This document shows positions 33,751-42,749 of a stretch of 64,000 nt of DNA, one piece after another; the stretch's first letter is position 1; each line of letters starts with the position of its first letter. Both the position numbers and the translations under genes were made by a program. The notes beneath the pieces are model-generated. The model worked only from the letters and a program-made list of their open reading frames with translations. It did no database searches and had not been told where the DNA came from. Origin of the DNA: CAZCTC01 sp964501335 (lineage in GTDB: Bacteria; Chloroflexota; Anaerolineae; B4-G1; SLSP01); the NCBI GenBank assembly GCA_964501335.1, contig CAZCTC010000001.1, forward strand, positions 139,884-203,883. The letters are read 5' to 3'.

Positions 33751-34599
33751 TTATCGCCGGGCCTTCTGCCAGGCCCCCAAAATCGCCCGTCGGGCCAGCA
33801 CCCGCGCCATCGCCATCCGATACTCGGCACTGCCCCGGAAATCGGCCACCGGATGCAACTCCGGCAAAGCCACATCCAACGCCGCCAGGACCTTCTCTTC
33901 CGTCAACAACTGCCCCTTGAGCAAATGCTCCGCCTTATGCAGGCGCACCGGCGTGGCATCCGCCCCACCAACCGCAATCCGCACCGCCATCGGCAGACCT
34001 TCGTCCACCTGCACATAGGCCGCGGCACAGACAATCGGCTTATCCTTCGGCGAACGGCCCACCACCTCAAACGCCATCGCCGTGCGCGCCGCCGGTCGCC
34101 GCACCTTCAACTGCGTCAACAGCACCCGCGTCTTGGTCAGCCGATCGCGATAAGCCACAAAACTGGCAAAAGGCGCCGTATGGACCAGAGGATCGGCATA
34201 CGAAAGCTCGCTGTCCATCGCCAACAAAACGGTGGTCAACGGATCGGCCGCATCCGCCACAATCAACGTACCGCCGATCGTCCCCTGCTCCCGCAGATTG
34301 CGCGATTGAATATAGCCGATAGCGGTCGCCAGAACGCCGTCCGCAAATCCCGCCAGATCGGAATGATCGATCACCGCCTGCAAAGGAACCGCCGCCCCAA
34401 TGCGGGCCTCTTCCATGCTTGTCTCAATCGTTCCCAAACCCGCCTGGCTGAGATCGACCAACACTTCCAGGGTCGGATCGCCTTGCGCGGTGATCCATGA
34501 ACCGCCCCCCACATACGCTGAATTGGGGTTCGATTGTACCAACGCCACGGCGTCTTCCAACTTGGTCGGGCGATGATAGGTCTTTACATTGCTCAGCAT
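33751..34599 (-). CDS. FAD-binding subunit of xanthine dehydrogenase / CO dehydrogenase family
   Basis: 282 residues, cytosolic. The CoxM/XdhB fold is indicated by YHRPTKLEDAVALVQ, YVGGGSWITAQGDP (FAD pyrophosphate loop), SRNLREQGTIGGTLIVADAA (second FAD loop) and VRIAVGGADATPVRLHKAE in the C-terminal domain. The usual GGGT and GGN/SPAGD motifs are somewhat altered. ATG 34599 has AGGAG 6 nt upstream. Such subunits pass electrons from a molybdo-hydroxylase to NAD or ferredoxin. No Mo- or 2Fe-2S subunit is adjacent. A related fused FAD/2Fe-2S gene is at 62449. Confidence 0.85.
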   Translation of the reverse strand: MLSNVKTYHRPTKLEDAVALVQSNPNSAYVGGGSWITAQGDPTLEVLVDLSQAGLGTIETSMEEARIGAAVPLQAVIDHSDLAGFADGVLATAIGYIQSRNLREQGTIGGTLIVADAADPLTTVLLAMDSELSYADPLVHTAPFASFVAYRDRLTKTRVLLTQLKVRRPAARTAMAFEVVGRSPKDKPIVCAAAYVQVDEGLPMAVRIAVGGADATPVRLHKAEHLLKGQLLTEEKVLAALDVALPELHPVADFRGSAEYRMAMARVLARRAILGAWQKARR

Positions 34600-34619
34600 A
34601 ACCAACTCCTTCGGTCAAA

Positions 34620-34690
34620 AATTTATCGATTCCGTTTTTGTATTTGGACACGCATCGGTATGCGCGCCCAAACACCAATTTTTACTCTCG
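34620..34690 (-). repeat. Degenerate dispersed-repeat hairpin
   Basis: TTTGGACACGCAT, CGGT, ATGCGCGCCCAAA: an imperfect stem flanked by TTTTTG and AATTTTT, in the short gap between two minus-strand genes. Confidence 0.5.
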
Positions 34691-34700
34691 TTTTTCTGCG

Positions 34701-35699
34701 TTAAATTCTCCGCCGACGGCGCAAAAAACGGACGCCCAACAACAGCGCCGCTAAAAGCACCCAGGGATGCGCCGAGCACCAGAGAACTCCCTGCAACACG
34801 GCCCGCGTCGCTTTGACCTTCACAATCGCCCGGGTCGGAGCTTCCACAGGAGTATCCCAATCGAAATTCCGTAGACGTTCCAGGAATCCCTGCTCGACAC
34901 ACCCTTCCAGGCTGAAAATATAGAGCGCCGCAGTCCACTGCCGGGCCAGCCGCAGATCGCGCTCCAGCATTTCCCAATCCATCGCCGGAGCCGGCTTGCC
35001 GTCGCCCAAAATCACGCCGCCGCCCGTACTACCGATACCGATCCCCTGAGCCTCCCGGCCATAGCCGCCGATCGTCCCAGCCCCCATCAAACTGCTGTAC
35101 AACATCAACACTTCACGATCCACCGGAATCTGCACCAGACCGGTAATCTGCCGTCCCAGCGTCGAACCGGCGCGTCGTTCATCGGCAATCCAGGGAAGCT
35201 GGTAACTTTCCAATCGATAACCGTCCCGATGAATCCGATCAGCCAATAGATTATACGCCATCTCAGCCCGGCGCAAATAAGCCGCCGGGAAAATCCGCCG
35301 CAGCCAGGTTTTCACCAGTTCCCCGGCGCCGCCGTGATAAAGATGCGCCATCTCCCGGATATCCGGCTCGATATCCATACCGACCGCTGCCCACTGCAGC
35401 CGCTCTTCAGCTGTCCAGGCCCGGAAAGCGTCATAAGCCGCGATAGCCTGCGGCACATTTCCCAGGTTGAACCAATAGCCCTGGGAATGGGGCAACAAAA
35501 GCCAGGCCGTCACCGGGATACCCGCTTCGTTCAGACGACGTACCACCGCCGCCCGCCCGGCACTGCGGTCCAGCAACCCCAGGCTGATAGAAGCCTTCAT
35601 TGTTTGCAGCGTTTCGATCAACGCCGGATCGTCGAAAAGAGACTGCAAGGCCGGCGTCTCCAGTTCACAGAAAAAAGTCAGTTCAGGTTGTATTTCCAT
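34701..35699 (-). CDS. Unknown protein with possible TIM-barrel fold and C-terminal membrane anchor
   Basis: 332 residues. The soluble part (1-300) has alternating beta/alpha pattern with AGIPVTAWLLLPHSQGYWFN, QWAAVGMDIEPDIREMAHLY (acidic VGMDIEPD at a strand end), GYRLESYQLPWIADER and EVLMLYSSLMG, suggestive of a glycoside-hydrolase-like barrel with an acidic catalytic pair. A final helix (about 308-324) ends in RRRRRI, so the body is held at the inner side of the membrane or exported through a tail anchor. No signal peptide. I do not recognise the family. It is possibly in one transcript with the FAD subunit downstream. Confidence 0.65.
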   Translation of the reverse strand: MEIQPELTFFCELETPALQSLFDDPALIETLQTMKASISLGLLDRSAGRAAVVRRLNEAGIPVTAWLLLPHSQGYWFNLGNVPQAIAAYDAFRAWTAEERLQWAAVGMDIEPDIREMAHLYHGGAGELVKTWLRRIFPAAYLRRAEMAYNLLADRIHRDGYRLESYQLPWIADERRAGSTLGRQITGLVQIPVDREVLMLYSSLMGAGTIGGYGREAQGIGIGSTGGGVILGDGKPAPAMDWEMLERDLRLARQWTAALYIFSLEGCVEQGFLERLRNFDWDTPVEAPTRAIVKVKATRAVLQGVLWCSAHPWVLLAALLLGVRFLRRRRRI

Positions 35700-35734
35700 T
35701 CCATTTCCCAGTTATATAGGCTTTTTTTTCTCAC

Positions 35735-35815
35735 ATTTTCCGACTCAACCGCACAGGTCGAAGTTTTTATTTCTGTTCTCGGCAGCTTCAGAAAGCCACC
35801 GAAAAATAGATTTTT
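35735..35815 (-). repeat. Dispersed repeat, partial copy 14 (reverse)
   Basis: CGCACAGGTCGAAG next to hairpin 35780-35812 (TTCTCGGCAGCTT, CAGA, AAGCCACCGAAAAA). The outer GCGGGACGC part is missing. Confidence 0.65.
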
Positions 35816-35870
35816 CCTTCTTCCACTCTTCCAGTCTTCCACTCTTCCACTCTTCCAATCTTCCAGTCTC
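35816..35870. repeat. Tandem 8-mer repeat TCTTCCAC/G/A
   Basis: Six clean tandem copies of TCTTCCAN. The thioesterase stop codon sits at its edge (35869-35871). Confidence 0.85.
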
Positions 35871-36354
35871 AGTCCGCCTGCCAGAACTGCTTCTCTTCGA
35901 CCCACTTCGCCATCGTCTCATCCGGCGGTTGGACCACGACCCCGTGCGCCTCGGCCGTGACCGTGCCGTCCGGCAGCCGCATCTCCGCCGCCACCTCGAC
36001 AATCCGGCCGCGGTCTTTCACCACCCAACCGACCGCCGTCAACGGCGTCTCGACCGGGGTCGGCTGGCGATAGCGGATCTCCAGTTTGGCCGTCACCCAA
36101 AAACGCTCTTCATCCTTGCCGATATTGATCGCCCGGCCCGACACTTCATCCAGAATGGTGGCCACCACACCGCCGTGAGCAATGCCGGGATAGCCCGCAT
36201 AATGCGCCGGTAAATTGATCGGAGCGATCAACTGCTTCTTCTCGCGGTCTTCATGAAAGTGCAAATGCAATCCGACCGGATTCTCACGCCCACAGACAAA
36301 GCACATCCGCGAGGTCGGCTGCATCGGTCCCAACGTCGTCTCTTCCGAATCCAT
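35869..36354 (-). CDS. PaaI-type hotdog thioesterase
   Basis: 161 residues, cytosolic. FVCGRENPVGLHLHFHED at the N terminus and PGIAHGGVVATILDEVSGRA (HGG with the catalytic acidic residue in LDE) mark the PaaI/4HBT hotdog fold; LEIRYRQPTPVETPL follows. It would cleave acyl-CoA thioesters; substrate not predictable. It lies between the BMP-importer operon and the anchored unknown protein, same strand. Confidence 0.88.
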   Translation of the reverse strand: MDSEETTLGPMQPTSRMCFVCGRENPVGLHLHFHEDREKKQLIAPINLPAHYAGYPGIAHGGVVATILDEVSGRAINIGKDEERFWVTAKLEIRYRQPTPVETPLTAVGWVVKDRGRIVEVAAEMRLPDGTVTAEAHGVVVQPPDETMAKWVEEKQFWQAD

Positions 36355-36375
36355 TCACTCCTCCAGGGTTTTCTT

Positions 36376-36424
36376 GGCTTTCTTCGCCCGCCGCCGGAGG
36401 CGGCGGGCGAAGAAAGCAATTTAA
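36376..36424 (-). terminator. Terminator hairpin of the importer operon
   Basis: GCTTTCTTCGCCCGCCGCC, GGA, GGCGGCGGGCGAAGAAAGC directly after the stop codon of the last permease gene; very stable stem. Confidence 0.8.
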
Positions 36425-36426
36425 TA

Positions 36427-37374
36427 TCACCGCTCTTCCCGCATATATCCCTTGCCCAGCGCTGCCGGGGCCCCGATGCGCTTGCTCAGCGCCTCCCACC
36501 AGGTCATCGCGACCAAAACAATAATGGTAGTCAGGTAGGGCAACATATTCAAATAGGCCGAAGGGATATCCGTCCCGGCCGCCTGGAGCCGGAACTGCAC
36601 CGCATTGATCCCCCCGAAAAGCAACGCCCCCAACACCGCCCGGGCCGGATTCCACATGGCAAAGATCACCAGCGCAATCACAATCCAGCCGCGGCCGCCG
36701 GTGATATTCTCCGCCCAGCCGGGCGTATAGGCCAGCGAAAGATGGGCCCCGCCGATTCCAACCAGCATCCCGCCCACAATGGTGTAGAGATAGCGCACCC
36801 GCGCCACATCGATCCCCATCGCATCGGCCGTCTGTGGATTTTCCCCCACCGCCCGCAAATTCAACCCCGCCCGCGTCCGATACAGATAGAACCAGGCCAG
36901 CGGAATCAACAGATAAACCAGATAGGTCAAAATATCCTGGTTGAACACCGCCGAAAGGATCGGCAGCTGCCCCAGCACCGGAACCGCCACCGGCATAAAC
37001 TTCGGACCGGTCAATCCCACCAGATATCCGCCGTCCGGCCCCAACTTCTGCCCCAGAAAACTGGCCAGCCCGGTGCCGAACAATGTCAGACTGAGCCCGC
37101 TGACCACATTGTTGGCCCGCATCGTCACCGTCAGAAAAGCATGGAGCGCCGCCATCAGCCCGCCGACCAGCGCAGCCGTCAACACGGCCAGCAAGAGGCT
37201 CCCGGTATAATAGACCACGGCAAACGAGGTCACCGCGCCCATCAACATCATGCCTTCCAGACCCAGATTCAAAATCCCGGAACGTTCGGTGTAAATTTCC
37301 CCAATCGTCGCATAGATCAACGAAGTACCGGCCCGCAGCGTAATCGCCAGGATTGAAGCGATGAGTTCGATCAT
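36427..37374 (-). CDS. Nucleoside/purine ABC importer permease (NupQ/YufQ-like)
   Basis: 315 residues, about nine membrane helices, BPD_transp_2 family. ATIGEIYTERSGILNLGLEG near residue 25-45 is the hallmark, with ANNVVSGLSLTLFGTGLASF and RAVGENPQTADAMGIDVARVRY later (the EAA-like loop). It pairs with the other permease (37371-38471, ATGA overlap) as a heterodimer in the inner membrane. With the BMP lipoprotein and the double ATPase this is the complete type known to import purine nucleosides or bases. Confidence 0.92.
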   Translation of the reverse strand: MIELIASILAITLRAGTSLIYATIGEIYTERSGILNLGLEGMMLMGAVTSFAVVYYTGSLLLAVLTAALVGGLMAALHAFLTVTMRANNVVSGLSLTLFGTGLASFLGQKLGPDGGYLVGLTGPKFMPVAVPVLGQLPILSAVFNQDILTYLVYLLIPLAWFYLYRTRAGLNLRAVGENPQTADAMGIDVARVRYLYTIVGGMLVGIGGAHLSLAYTPGWAENITGGRGWIVIALVIFAMWNPARAVLGALLFGGINAVQFRLQAAGTDIPSAYLNMLPYLTTIIVLVAMTWWEALSKRIGAPAALGKGYMREER

Positions 37375-38471
37375 TGACGGGCCTCCTTCAATGTCCCTTT
37401 GACCGCCCCTTTGACCGGGCGCACGATTCGCAGCCGGTATTCCGTAAACAGCACCCCGGCCAGCATCGGGAAGAGGATCATCCCTTGCAGAATCAAGGCC
37501 ATGGCCGACGGCAAACCGATCATCATCTGCACCTGATCCCCGCCCACCAGCAACGCCGCCATCAATAACGAGACCAGCAGCACCGCCCAGGGGTTGAGCT
37601 GCGCCATCCAGGCCACAATGATGGCCGTATAGCCATACCCCATCGAAATCCCGGCCTGCAACCGGTGCGAAATCCCCGTCACCTCCGAAGCCCCGGCCAG
37701 TCCGGCCAGCGCTCCCGAAATCAACAGCACCAGCACAATATTCCGTGGGATATTGATCCCCAGGTAACGCGCCGCCACCGGATTCTCACCGATGATCCGG
37801 ATCTCAAAGCCCCAGCCGGTCCACTTCAAGATAAACCAGATCGCCGCGGCCGCAACAATAGCAAAAATCACGCCGATGTGCGCCCGCCCGGCCAACCGGG
37901 GCAACCAGGCCGTGGCCGGAAATAAAGCCGTTCCTGGAAAACCGTAACCATTGGGATCGCGCCACGCCGTGTAATAGAGGTTCTGCACAAAGAGGATGGC
38001 CACATAGTTGAGCATCAATGTGGTCAGGGTTTCATCGACCTTGAGGTAGGCCTTGAGCATGGCCGGAATGCCGGCCCACAGCGCCCCGGCCACAATCCCG
38101 GCCAGCAGCGCCGCCGGTAGGACCAGCCAGCCCGGCAAAGCAGCCGAACCGTAGAGCGCCACCCAGGTCGCCGCCATCGCCCCGAACATCAACTGCCCCT
38201 CCGCCCCGATGTTCCAGAACTGCATCCGGAAAGCAATCGAGACGCCCAATCCCAACAACATCAACGGGATCGCCTTGACCAGCACTTCGCTCAAATTGTA
38301 TCCCGATCCAAACGCCCCCTGCGCCATAGCCGCATAGACATTCAGGGGATTGATTCCAAAAATCAACAACAGAATTCCCCCCAGCACCAGCGAGATAAAA
38401 AACGAAACCACCGGCACCAGGAAAATTGCCTTGCGAGAGACTGCTTCGCGTTTTTCAAAGACGATGCGCAC
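37371..38471 (-). CDS. Nucleoside/purine ABC importer permease (NupP/YufP-like)
   Basis: 366 residues, about nine to ten helices, BPD_transp_2 family: ISLVLGGILLLIFGINPLNV, KAIPLMLLGLGVSIAFRMQF, WNIGAEGQLMFGAMAATWVA and RIIGENPVAARYLGINIPRN. Its stop overlaps the next permease start. The start follows the ATPase stop by 15 bp. Together with 36427-37374 it forms the membrane channel of the importer. Confidence 0.92.
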   Translation of the reverse strand: MRIVFEKREAVSRKAIFLVPVVSFFISLVLGGILLLIFGINPLNVYAAMAQGAFGSGYNLSEVLVKAIPLMLLGLGVSIAFRMQFWNIGAEGQLMFGAMAATWVALYGSAALPGWLVLPAALLAGIVAGALWAGIPAMLKAYLKVDETLTTLMLNYVAILFVQNLYYTAWRDPNGYGFPGTALFPATAWLPRLAGRAHIGVIFAIVAAAAIWFILKWTGWGFEIRIIGENPVAARYLGINIPRNIVLVLLISGALAGLAGASEVTGISHRLQAGISMGYGYTAIIVAWMAQLNPWAVLLVSLLMAALLVGGDQVQMMIGLPSAMALILQGMILFPMLAGVLFTEYRLRIVRPVKGAVKGTLKEARQ

Positions 38472-38486
38472 CAGTGCCTCCGATCT

Positions 38487-40031
38487 CTATCGCCCTGCCG
38501 TTCCAGCTTCAACGGCGCCTTCCGGCGTTTCCGTTGCCACGCCGGCCATCATCAATCCCAGCTTTTCCACATCGGCCTGATTCGCCGGCACGATGCCCAT
38601 GATCCGGCCTTCAAACATCACCGCAATCCGGTCGGAAACCGCCCGCAGCTCTTCCAGATCCTCTGAAATCAACAACACCGCCATGCCGCGCGAACGCTGT
38701 TCCAGCAGCATCTTTCGCACTGCTTCGGTCGCTCCTACATCCAGCCCGCGCGTCGGATGGACCGCGACCAGCAGACCGCCGCAGGCCGTGATCTCACGCG
38801 CCAGAATGGTCTTCTGGAGATTGCCGCCCGAGAGGAACTTGACCCGCGTCTGCGGCGTAGGCGTGGCAATACGGAACGCATCGATCATCTTCCGGGCAAA
38901 ACTCCGGATATTCCCGGATCGCAACAACCCGCCTTCCGCCAGCGGAGACTTGCGATACCCTTTCATCACCAGATTATCCGCCACCGCCATATTGCCCACC
39001 AGCCCCATCTCCACCCGATCTTCCGGGATATGGCTGACGCCGGCCTGGATCAATTGCAGCGGCGAGTGGTTGGTCAGATCGTTGCCCCGCACCCGCACAT
39101 GTCCACCACTGGCCTTCCGCAAACCGGTGATCACCTCAGCCAGTTCGCGTTGCCCGTTGCCCGCCACCCCGGCAATCCCCAGAATCTCATTGGCTCGAAT
39201 TTCCAGAGAAAGCCCGCGCAGCGCCGGCATCCCCTTATCGTTTTCTGCCTGGACGGTGCTCACTTCCAGAATCACAGCCCCCGGCTCGCACACATCCTTT
39301 TCCAGCTCGAAAAGCACTTCGCGGCCCACCATCAATCGGGCCAGCTCCTGCGGATTGGTCTCCGCAGTCCGCTTCGTCGCCACGACCTTGCCGTGTTCCA
39401 ACACCATCACCCGCTGCGAGAAAGACATCACCTCTTCCATCTTATGGGTGATAAAAATAGCCGATTTCCCTTCTGCATTCATCCGGGCCACAATGCCGGC
39501 CAGTTCTTCGGCTTCCTGTGGGGTTAACACGGCGGTGGGTTCATCGAGGATCAAAACTTCAGCGCCCCGGTAGATCAGCTTGAGGATCTCCACCCGCTGC
39601 TGCTCCCCGACGCTGAGCTGCCAGATATAGGCCTGAGGATCAACCTCCAGATTGTAACGGGCCGAAAGCTCCTTCAACCGGGTAGAAACCTGGGCCATAT
39701 CGGGGACAAAAGGCAATCCGGGCATTCCCAAAATAATATTCTCGGCCACAGTCATCGTCTCCACCAGCATGAAGTTCTGATGGATCATTCCGATGCCGGC
39801 GGCGGCCGCATCCCGTGGGGAACGGATATCGACCGGCTGGCCGCGCACATACAACTCCCCTTCATCGGGGCGATACATCCCGGCGAGCACGTTCATCAAT
39901 GTGCTTTTCCCGGCACCGTTCTCGCCCAACAAGGCCAATACTTCCCCGGGGTAGAGGACCAGATCGACATGGCTGTTAGCCACGATTCCAGGGAACCGTT
40001 TAGTGATTCCCCGCATTTCCACCAATGGCAT
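38487..40031 (-). CDS. Nucleoside/purine ABC importer ATPase with two nucleotide-binding domains (NupO/YufO-like)
   Basis: 514 residues, two ABC domains as in sugar/nucleoside importers. The first is canonical: Walker A GENGAGKSTL, signature LSVGEQQRVEIL, Walker B VLILDEPTAVLTP. The second has the usual degenerate Walker A (GVAGNGQREL) and signature FLSGGNLQKTILA with VHPTRGLDVGA. I chose the ATG at 40031 because the family starts with PLVEMRGITKRFPG; a GTG at 40058 with a G-rich ribosome site and an ATG at 40145 are alternatives. It energises the permease pair that follows. Confidence 0.9.
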   Translation of the reverse strand: MPLVEMRGITKRFPGIVANSHVDLVLYPGEVLALLGENGAGKSTLMNVLAGMYRPDEGELYVRGQPVDIRSPRDAAAAGIGMIHQNFMLVETMTVAENIILGMPGLPFVPDMAQVSTRLKELSARYNLEVDPQAYIWQLSVGEQQRVEILKLIYRGAEVLILDEPTAVLTPQEAEELAGIVARMNAEGKSAIFITHKMEEVMSFSQRVMVLEHGKVVATKRTAETNPQELARLMVGREVLFELEKDVCEPGAVILEVSTVQAENDKGMPALRGLSLEIRANEILGIAGVAGNGQRELAEVITGLRKASGGHVRVRGNDLTNHSPLQLIQAGVSHIPEDRVEMGLVGNMAVADNLVMKGYRKSPLAEGGLLRSGNIRSFARKMIDAFRIATPTPQTRVKFLSGGNLQKTILAREITACGGLLVAVHPTRGLDVGATEAVRKMLLEQRSRGMAVLLISEDLEELRAVSDRIAVMFEGRIMGIVPANQADVEKLGLMMAGVATETPEGAVEAGTAGR

Positions 40032-40148
40032 CGATGCAGCTTCAGGTTTCTGTTTCACGTACCCCCCATTTCCACGATTCGCGATAAGGGAAAGTTGAGC
40101 TAAACCGTTCAGCTCTCTCCTATCGTGGGGAAAACCTTTTCCCATGGA

Positions 40149-40202
40149 GATTTTTTATTTTTTCGCGCGCCCCCGCAGGGGCGCGCGAAAAAATTTTATT
40201 TC
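40149..40202 (-). terminator. Hairpin between binding protein and ATPase genes
   Basis: TTTTTTCGCGCGCCCC, CGCA, GGGGCGCGCGAAAAAA, 6 bp after the binding-protein stop. Such hairpins often lower downstream expression and stabilise the upstream message, so the binding protein exceeds the transporter. Confidence 0.75.
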
Positions 40203-40207
40203 GTCAA

Positions 40208-41305
40208 TTAATTCGAGGGGATCGACCCTACCACACCCTCAACAAACCAGTTCATATTGAGCACATCCGCATCGCTCATGCAAGCGCCGGCCGCCACCTT
40301 TTCGGCTCCCGCCTGATCGCGCAGCGGACCGCAGAAAACATTATCCAGCTCTCCGCTCATAATCTTTGCCTTGGCTGCCTCGACCTGATCCCGCACATTT
40401 TGCGGCACTTTGGGGCTCAGTTCAGCCAGACCGACGATGCCTTCCTTCATCCCGCCCCAGGACTGGTGCGTCGTCCAGGTTTTGTTCATGGCCGCCTTGA
40501 CGGTTTCCAGATAATAGACGCCCCAGTTCCAGACCGGGGAGGTCAACACGCTGTCGCCCACCATCGCCCGCATATCGGAGTCATAGCCGATGCTCAGCAT
40601 ACCCCGTTCCTGCGCCGCCTTCTGCGGTTCAGTCGTATCCTGATGCTGGGCAATGATGTCGGCGCCCTGATCCAACAAAGCCACGGCCGCCTCGCGTTCC
40701 TTCACCGGATCGTACCAGGTATTGGTCCAAACCACCCGCACCTCAGCTTCCGGATTGACCGAGCGGACGCCCAGGGTAAAGGCATTGATACCGCGAATCA
40801 CTTCGGGGATCGGCATGGCCGCCACATAGCCGATGATGTTGCTCTTAGTCATCTGACCGGCCACGATACCGGAAAGGTAGCGCGGTTGCTCGATCTTGCC
40901 GAAATAGGTAGAAAGATTGTCATCGGTCTTGTAGCCCGAGCAGTGTTCAAAGTAAACATTGGGGAATTCCGCCGCCACCTCAACCATGGGGTCCATATAA
41001 CCGAACGAGGTCGCAAAAATCATGTTGTAGCCCTGCTGAGCAAACTGCCGAATCACGCGCGCAGCGTCCGGCCCTTCAGCAACGCTTTCCTGAACTTTGA
41101 TTTCGATCTGATCGCCCAGCTGTTCTTCCAGGTACTTGCGTCCCCGGTCGTGCTCATAGGTCCAGCCCAGATCTCCCGGCGGCCCGATGTAAATAAAAGC
41201 AATCTTGAACTTTCCGGCCGGTGTTGCCGGCTGGGTAGTACAGGCAGACAGCACCATGCTGAGGATCATGACCAATACGAGGGCAACCTTCAGGCTGCGA
41301 TTCAT
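40208..41305 (-). CDS. BMP family purine/nucleoside-binding lipoprotein
   Basis: 365 residues. Signal peptide with lipobox LSMVLSAC (Cys 22), then a periplasmic-binding fold of the BMP/PnrA type: KIAFIYIGPPGDLGWTYEHD, GYNMIFATSFGYMDPMVEVA, NVYFEHCSGYKTDDNLSTYF, ADIIAQHQDTTEPQKAAQER, SIGYDSDMRAM. Characterised relatives bind purine nucleosides; a base-binding variant is possible. AAGGAGG precedes the ATG by 9 nt. It is the first gene of the importer operon, with a consensus promoter and an operator-like site upstream. Confidence 0.93.
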   Translation of the reverse strand: MNRSLKVALVLVMILSMVLSACTTQPATPAGKFKIAFIYIGPPGDLGWTYEHDRGRKYLEEQLGDQIEIKVQESVAEGPDAARVIRQFAQQGYNMIFATSFGYMDPMVEVAAEFPNVYFEHCSGYKTDDNLSTYFGKIEQPRYLSGIVAGQMTKSNIIGYVAAMPIPEVIRGINAFTLGVRSVNPEAEVRVVWTNTWYDPVKEREAAVALLDQGADIIAQHQDTTEPQKAAQERGMLSIGYDSDMRAMVGDSVLTSPVWNWGVYYLETVKAAMNKTWTTHQSWGGMKEGIVGLAELSPKVPQNVRDQVEAAKAKIMSGELDNVFCGPLRDQAGAEKVAAGACMSDADVLNMNWFVEGVVGSIPSN

Positions 41306-41469
41306 AGATAGTACCTCCTTCAGGGATTAAACCAACGGGGTATCCAAAACCGGCCAGCCAACGATGAACGTGCGATCACCTCCTTTCAGAACAAAGGAAG
41401 ATTGATTGATACCGGACCAGTGTAAAAAACGGTCGCTGAAGGGTCTTATCCCATCGTGGAAGCGCAGCT

Positions 41470-41487
41470 TGTCAGATGTCTGGCAAC
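41470..41487. promoter_or_regulatory. Operator-like inverted repeat in the importer leader
   Basis: TTGTCAGA, TG, TCTGGCAA: an 8-bp inverted repeat with one mismatch, placed about +8 to +25 from the predicted transcription start. TTGTCAGAYRTCT also occurs in the promoter of the GntR gene at 53171-53183, between its -35 and -10. Confidence 0.65.
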
Positions 41488-41501
41488 TGGCGCCACCTGA
41501 A

Positions 41502-41531
41502 TTATACAGGCGAAAAGGATTTCCTGTCAAG
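41502..41531 (-). promoter_or_regulatory. Consensus promoter of the purine importer operon
   Basis: Minus-strand TTGACA, 18-nt spacer, TATAAT: both boxes match the sigma70 consensus exactly. The leader to the ATG at 41305 is about 190 nt. Confidence 0.85.
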
Positions 41532-41595
41532 CCGTCCCCATGAGTCAGAAGATTTCGATCGCTCTACCCTCAACGCCGCAAAGCCGGAAAAGCCT

Positions 41596-41755
41596 TTTTC
41601 GACCTGTGTGGTTCACCTGGAAAACAGGAGAAAGAAAAGTCCATTTTTTCGCATGCCTCAGAAGGCATGCGAAAAAATGAACAAAAAAAATTCTCTCTTC
41701 CCATCCCGCGCGTCGCCTCCTGCCCGGAAATCGCCACATGCGAAACGCTAAAACC
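41596..41755 (+). repeat. Dispersed palindromic intergenic repeat, copy 15
   Basis: TTTTTCGACCTGTGTGGTT, hairpin 41641-41679 (CATTTTTTCGCATGCCT, CAG, AAGGCATGCGAAAAAATG), TTCTCTCTTCCCATCC, GCGCGTCGC and ATGCGAAACGC. It fills the rest of the 450-bp gap downstream of rnz and upstream of the importer promoter. Confidence 0.85.
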
Positions 41756-41756
41756 T

Positions 41757-42749
41757 TCAATCCATAGCCGGAGTCGGCTCGCCCTCAGGCGCCGCCTCAT
41801 CCTCATCGATCTCCTCATGCTGCAGCGCAATCCGCTCCCGCGTAATCTGAATCCGATCGAAATCCCGCGCCACAATCACCGACGGGAAAATCGGCTCGAC
41901 CTCACTCAAAATATCGCGCACCCGATAGCGCTGCGAAAGATGCGTCAACACCAGCGTCCGCACCCCGGCATCCCGGGCCAACCGCGCCGCCTGCGCCGCC
42001 GTCAGATGGCCGAAACGCCGCGCCATCTCCGCATCCGGCGCCAGATACGTCGCCTCGCTCACCAGCAGATCCACCCCCCGCACCGCCTCGGTGAGATCGT
42101 GCACCTGCCCCGCATCGCCCAAAATCGCCAGCGACAGCCCCGCGCGATCCGGCCCCAGCACCTGATCGGGATGGATCACCCGCCCATCGGCCAGCGTCAC
42201 GGTTTCGCCGTTCACCAGCTTCTTGCGCACCGGCCCGGCCGGCACGCCCAACGCCTCGGCCTGTTCCGCCAGGAAGGGCCGGCGAGGCTTCTCCCGAAAC
42301 AGATAACCGAAGCTGCCCGGCCCGCGATGGACCACCGGAAAAGCCCGCACTTCAAACGAATCGTTCTCCATGATGATCCCGCCGCGCACCTCCACCATCT
42401 GGATCGGCACCGGCGGCCGCGCTCCGCGCAGTACAACGTTTGAAAGCAAATCGCCCACGCGATCCAGCGCCCAGCGCCCGCCGAAAATATCCAGCTGATC
42501 GACCGCTTCCCAACGGGCAAAGGTCGAGATCAGCCCTCCCAATCCCAAAATGTGATCCAGATGCCCATGCGTCAACAGAATCCGCTGCAACCGCCGGAAG
42601 CCGATCCCGCTGCGCAAAATCTGGCGCTGCGTCCCTTCACCGCAATCGACCAGGAACCGTTCGTCCTGGTAAAGCACTACCTGAGCCGGCAGCCCCCGTT
42701 GAATCGAAGGCGCCGACGCCGCCGTTCCCAGAAAGACAATTTCAAGCAT
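41757..42749 (-). CDS. rnz: Ribonuclease Z (metallo-beta-lactamase fold)
   Basis: 330 residues, cytosolic. MLEIVFLGTAASAPSIQRGL start, FLVDCGEGTQRQI, LLTHGHLDHILGLGGLI (HxHxDH zinc motif), FPVVHRGPGSFGYLF, LAILGDAGQVHD, LVSEATYLAPDAE and VLTHLSQRY cover all metal ligands, and the exosite region is present. RNase Z trims tRNA 3' ends. The chosen ATG (42749) overlaps the end of rtcA by 8 bp, so the two RNA-processing genes are coupled. An acidic C-terminal tail (HEEIDEDEAAPEGEP) is extra. Confidence 0.93.
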   Translation of the reverse strand: MLEIVFLGTAASAPSIQRGLPAQVVLYQDERFLVDCGEGTQRQILRSGIGFRRLQRILLTHGHLDHILGLGGLISTFARWEAVDQLDIFGGRWALDRVGDLLSNVVLRGARPPVPIQMVEVRGGIIMENDSFEVRAFPVVHRGPGSFGYLFREKPRRPFLAEQAEALGVPAGPVRKKLVNGETVTLADGRVIHPDQVLGPDRAGLSLAILGDAGQVHDLTEAVRGVDLLVSEATYLAPDAEMARRFGHLTAAQAARLARDAGVRTLVLTHLSQRYRVRDILSEVEPIFPSVIVARDFDRIQITRERIALQHEEIDEDEAAPEGEPTPAMD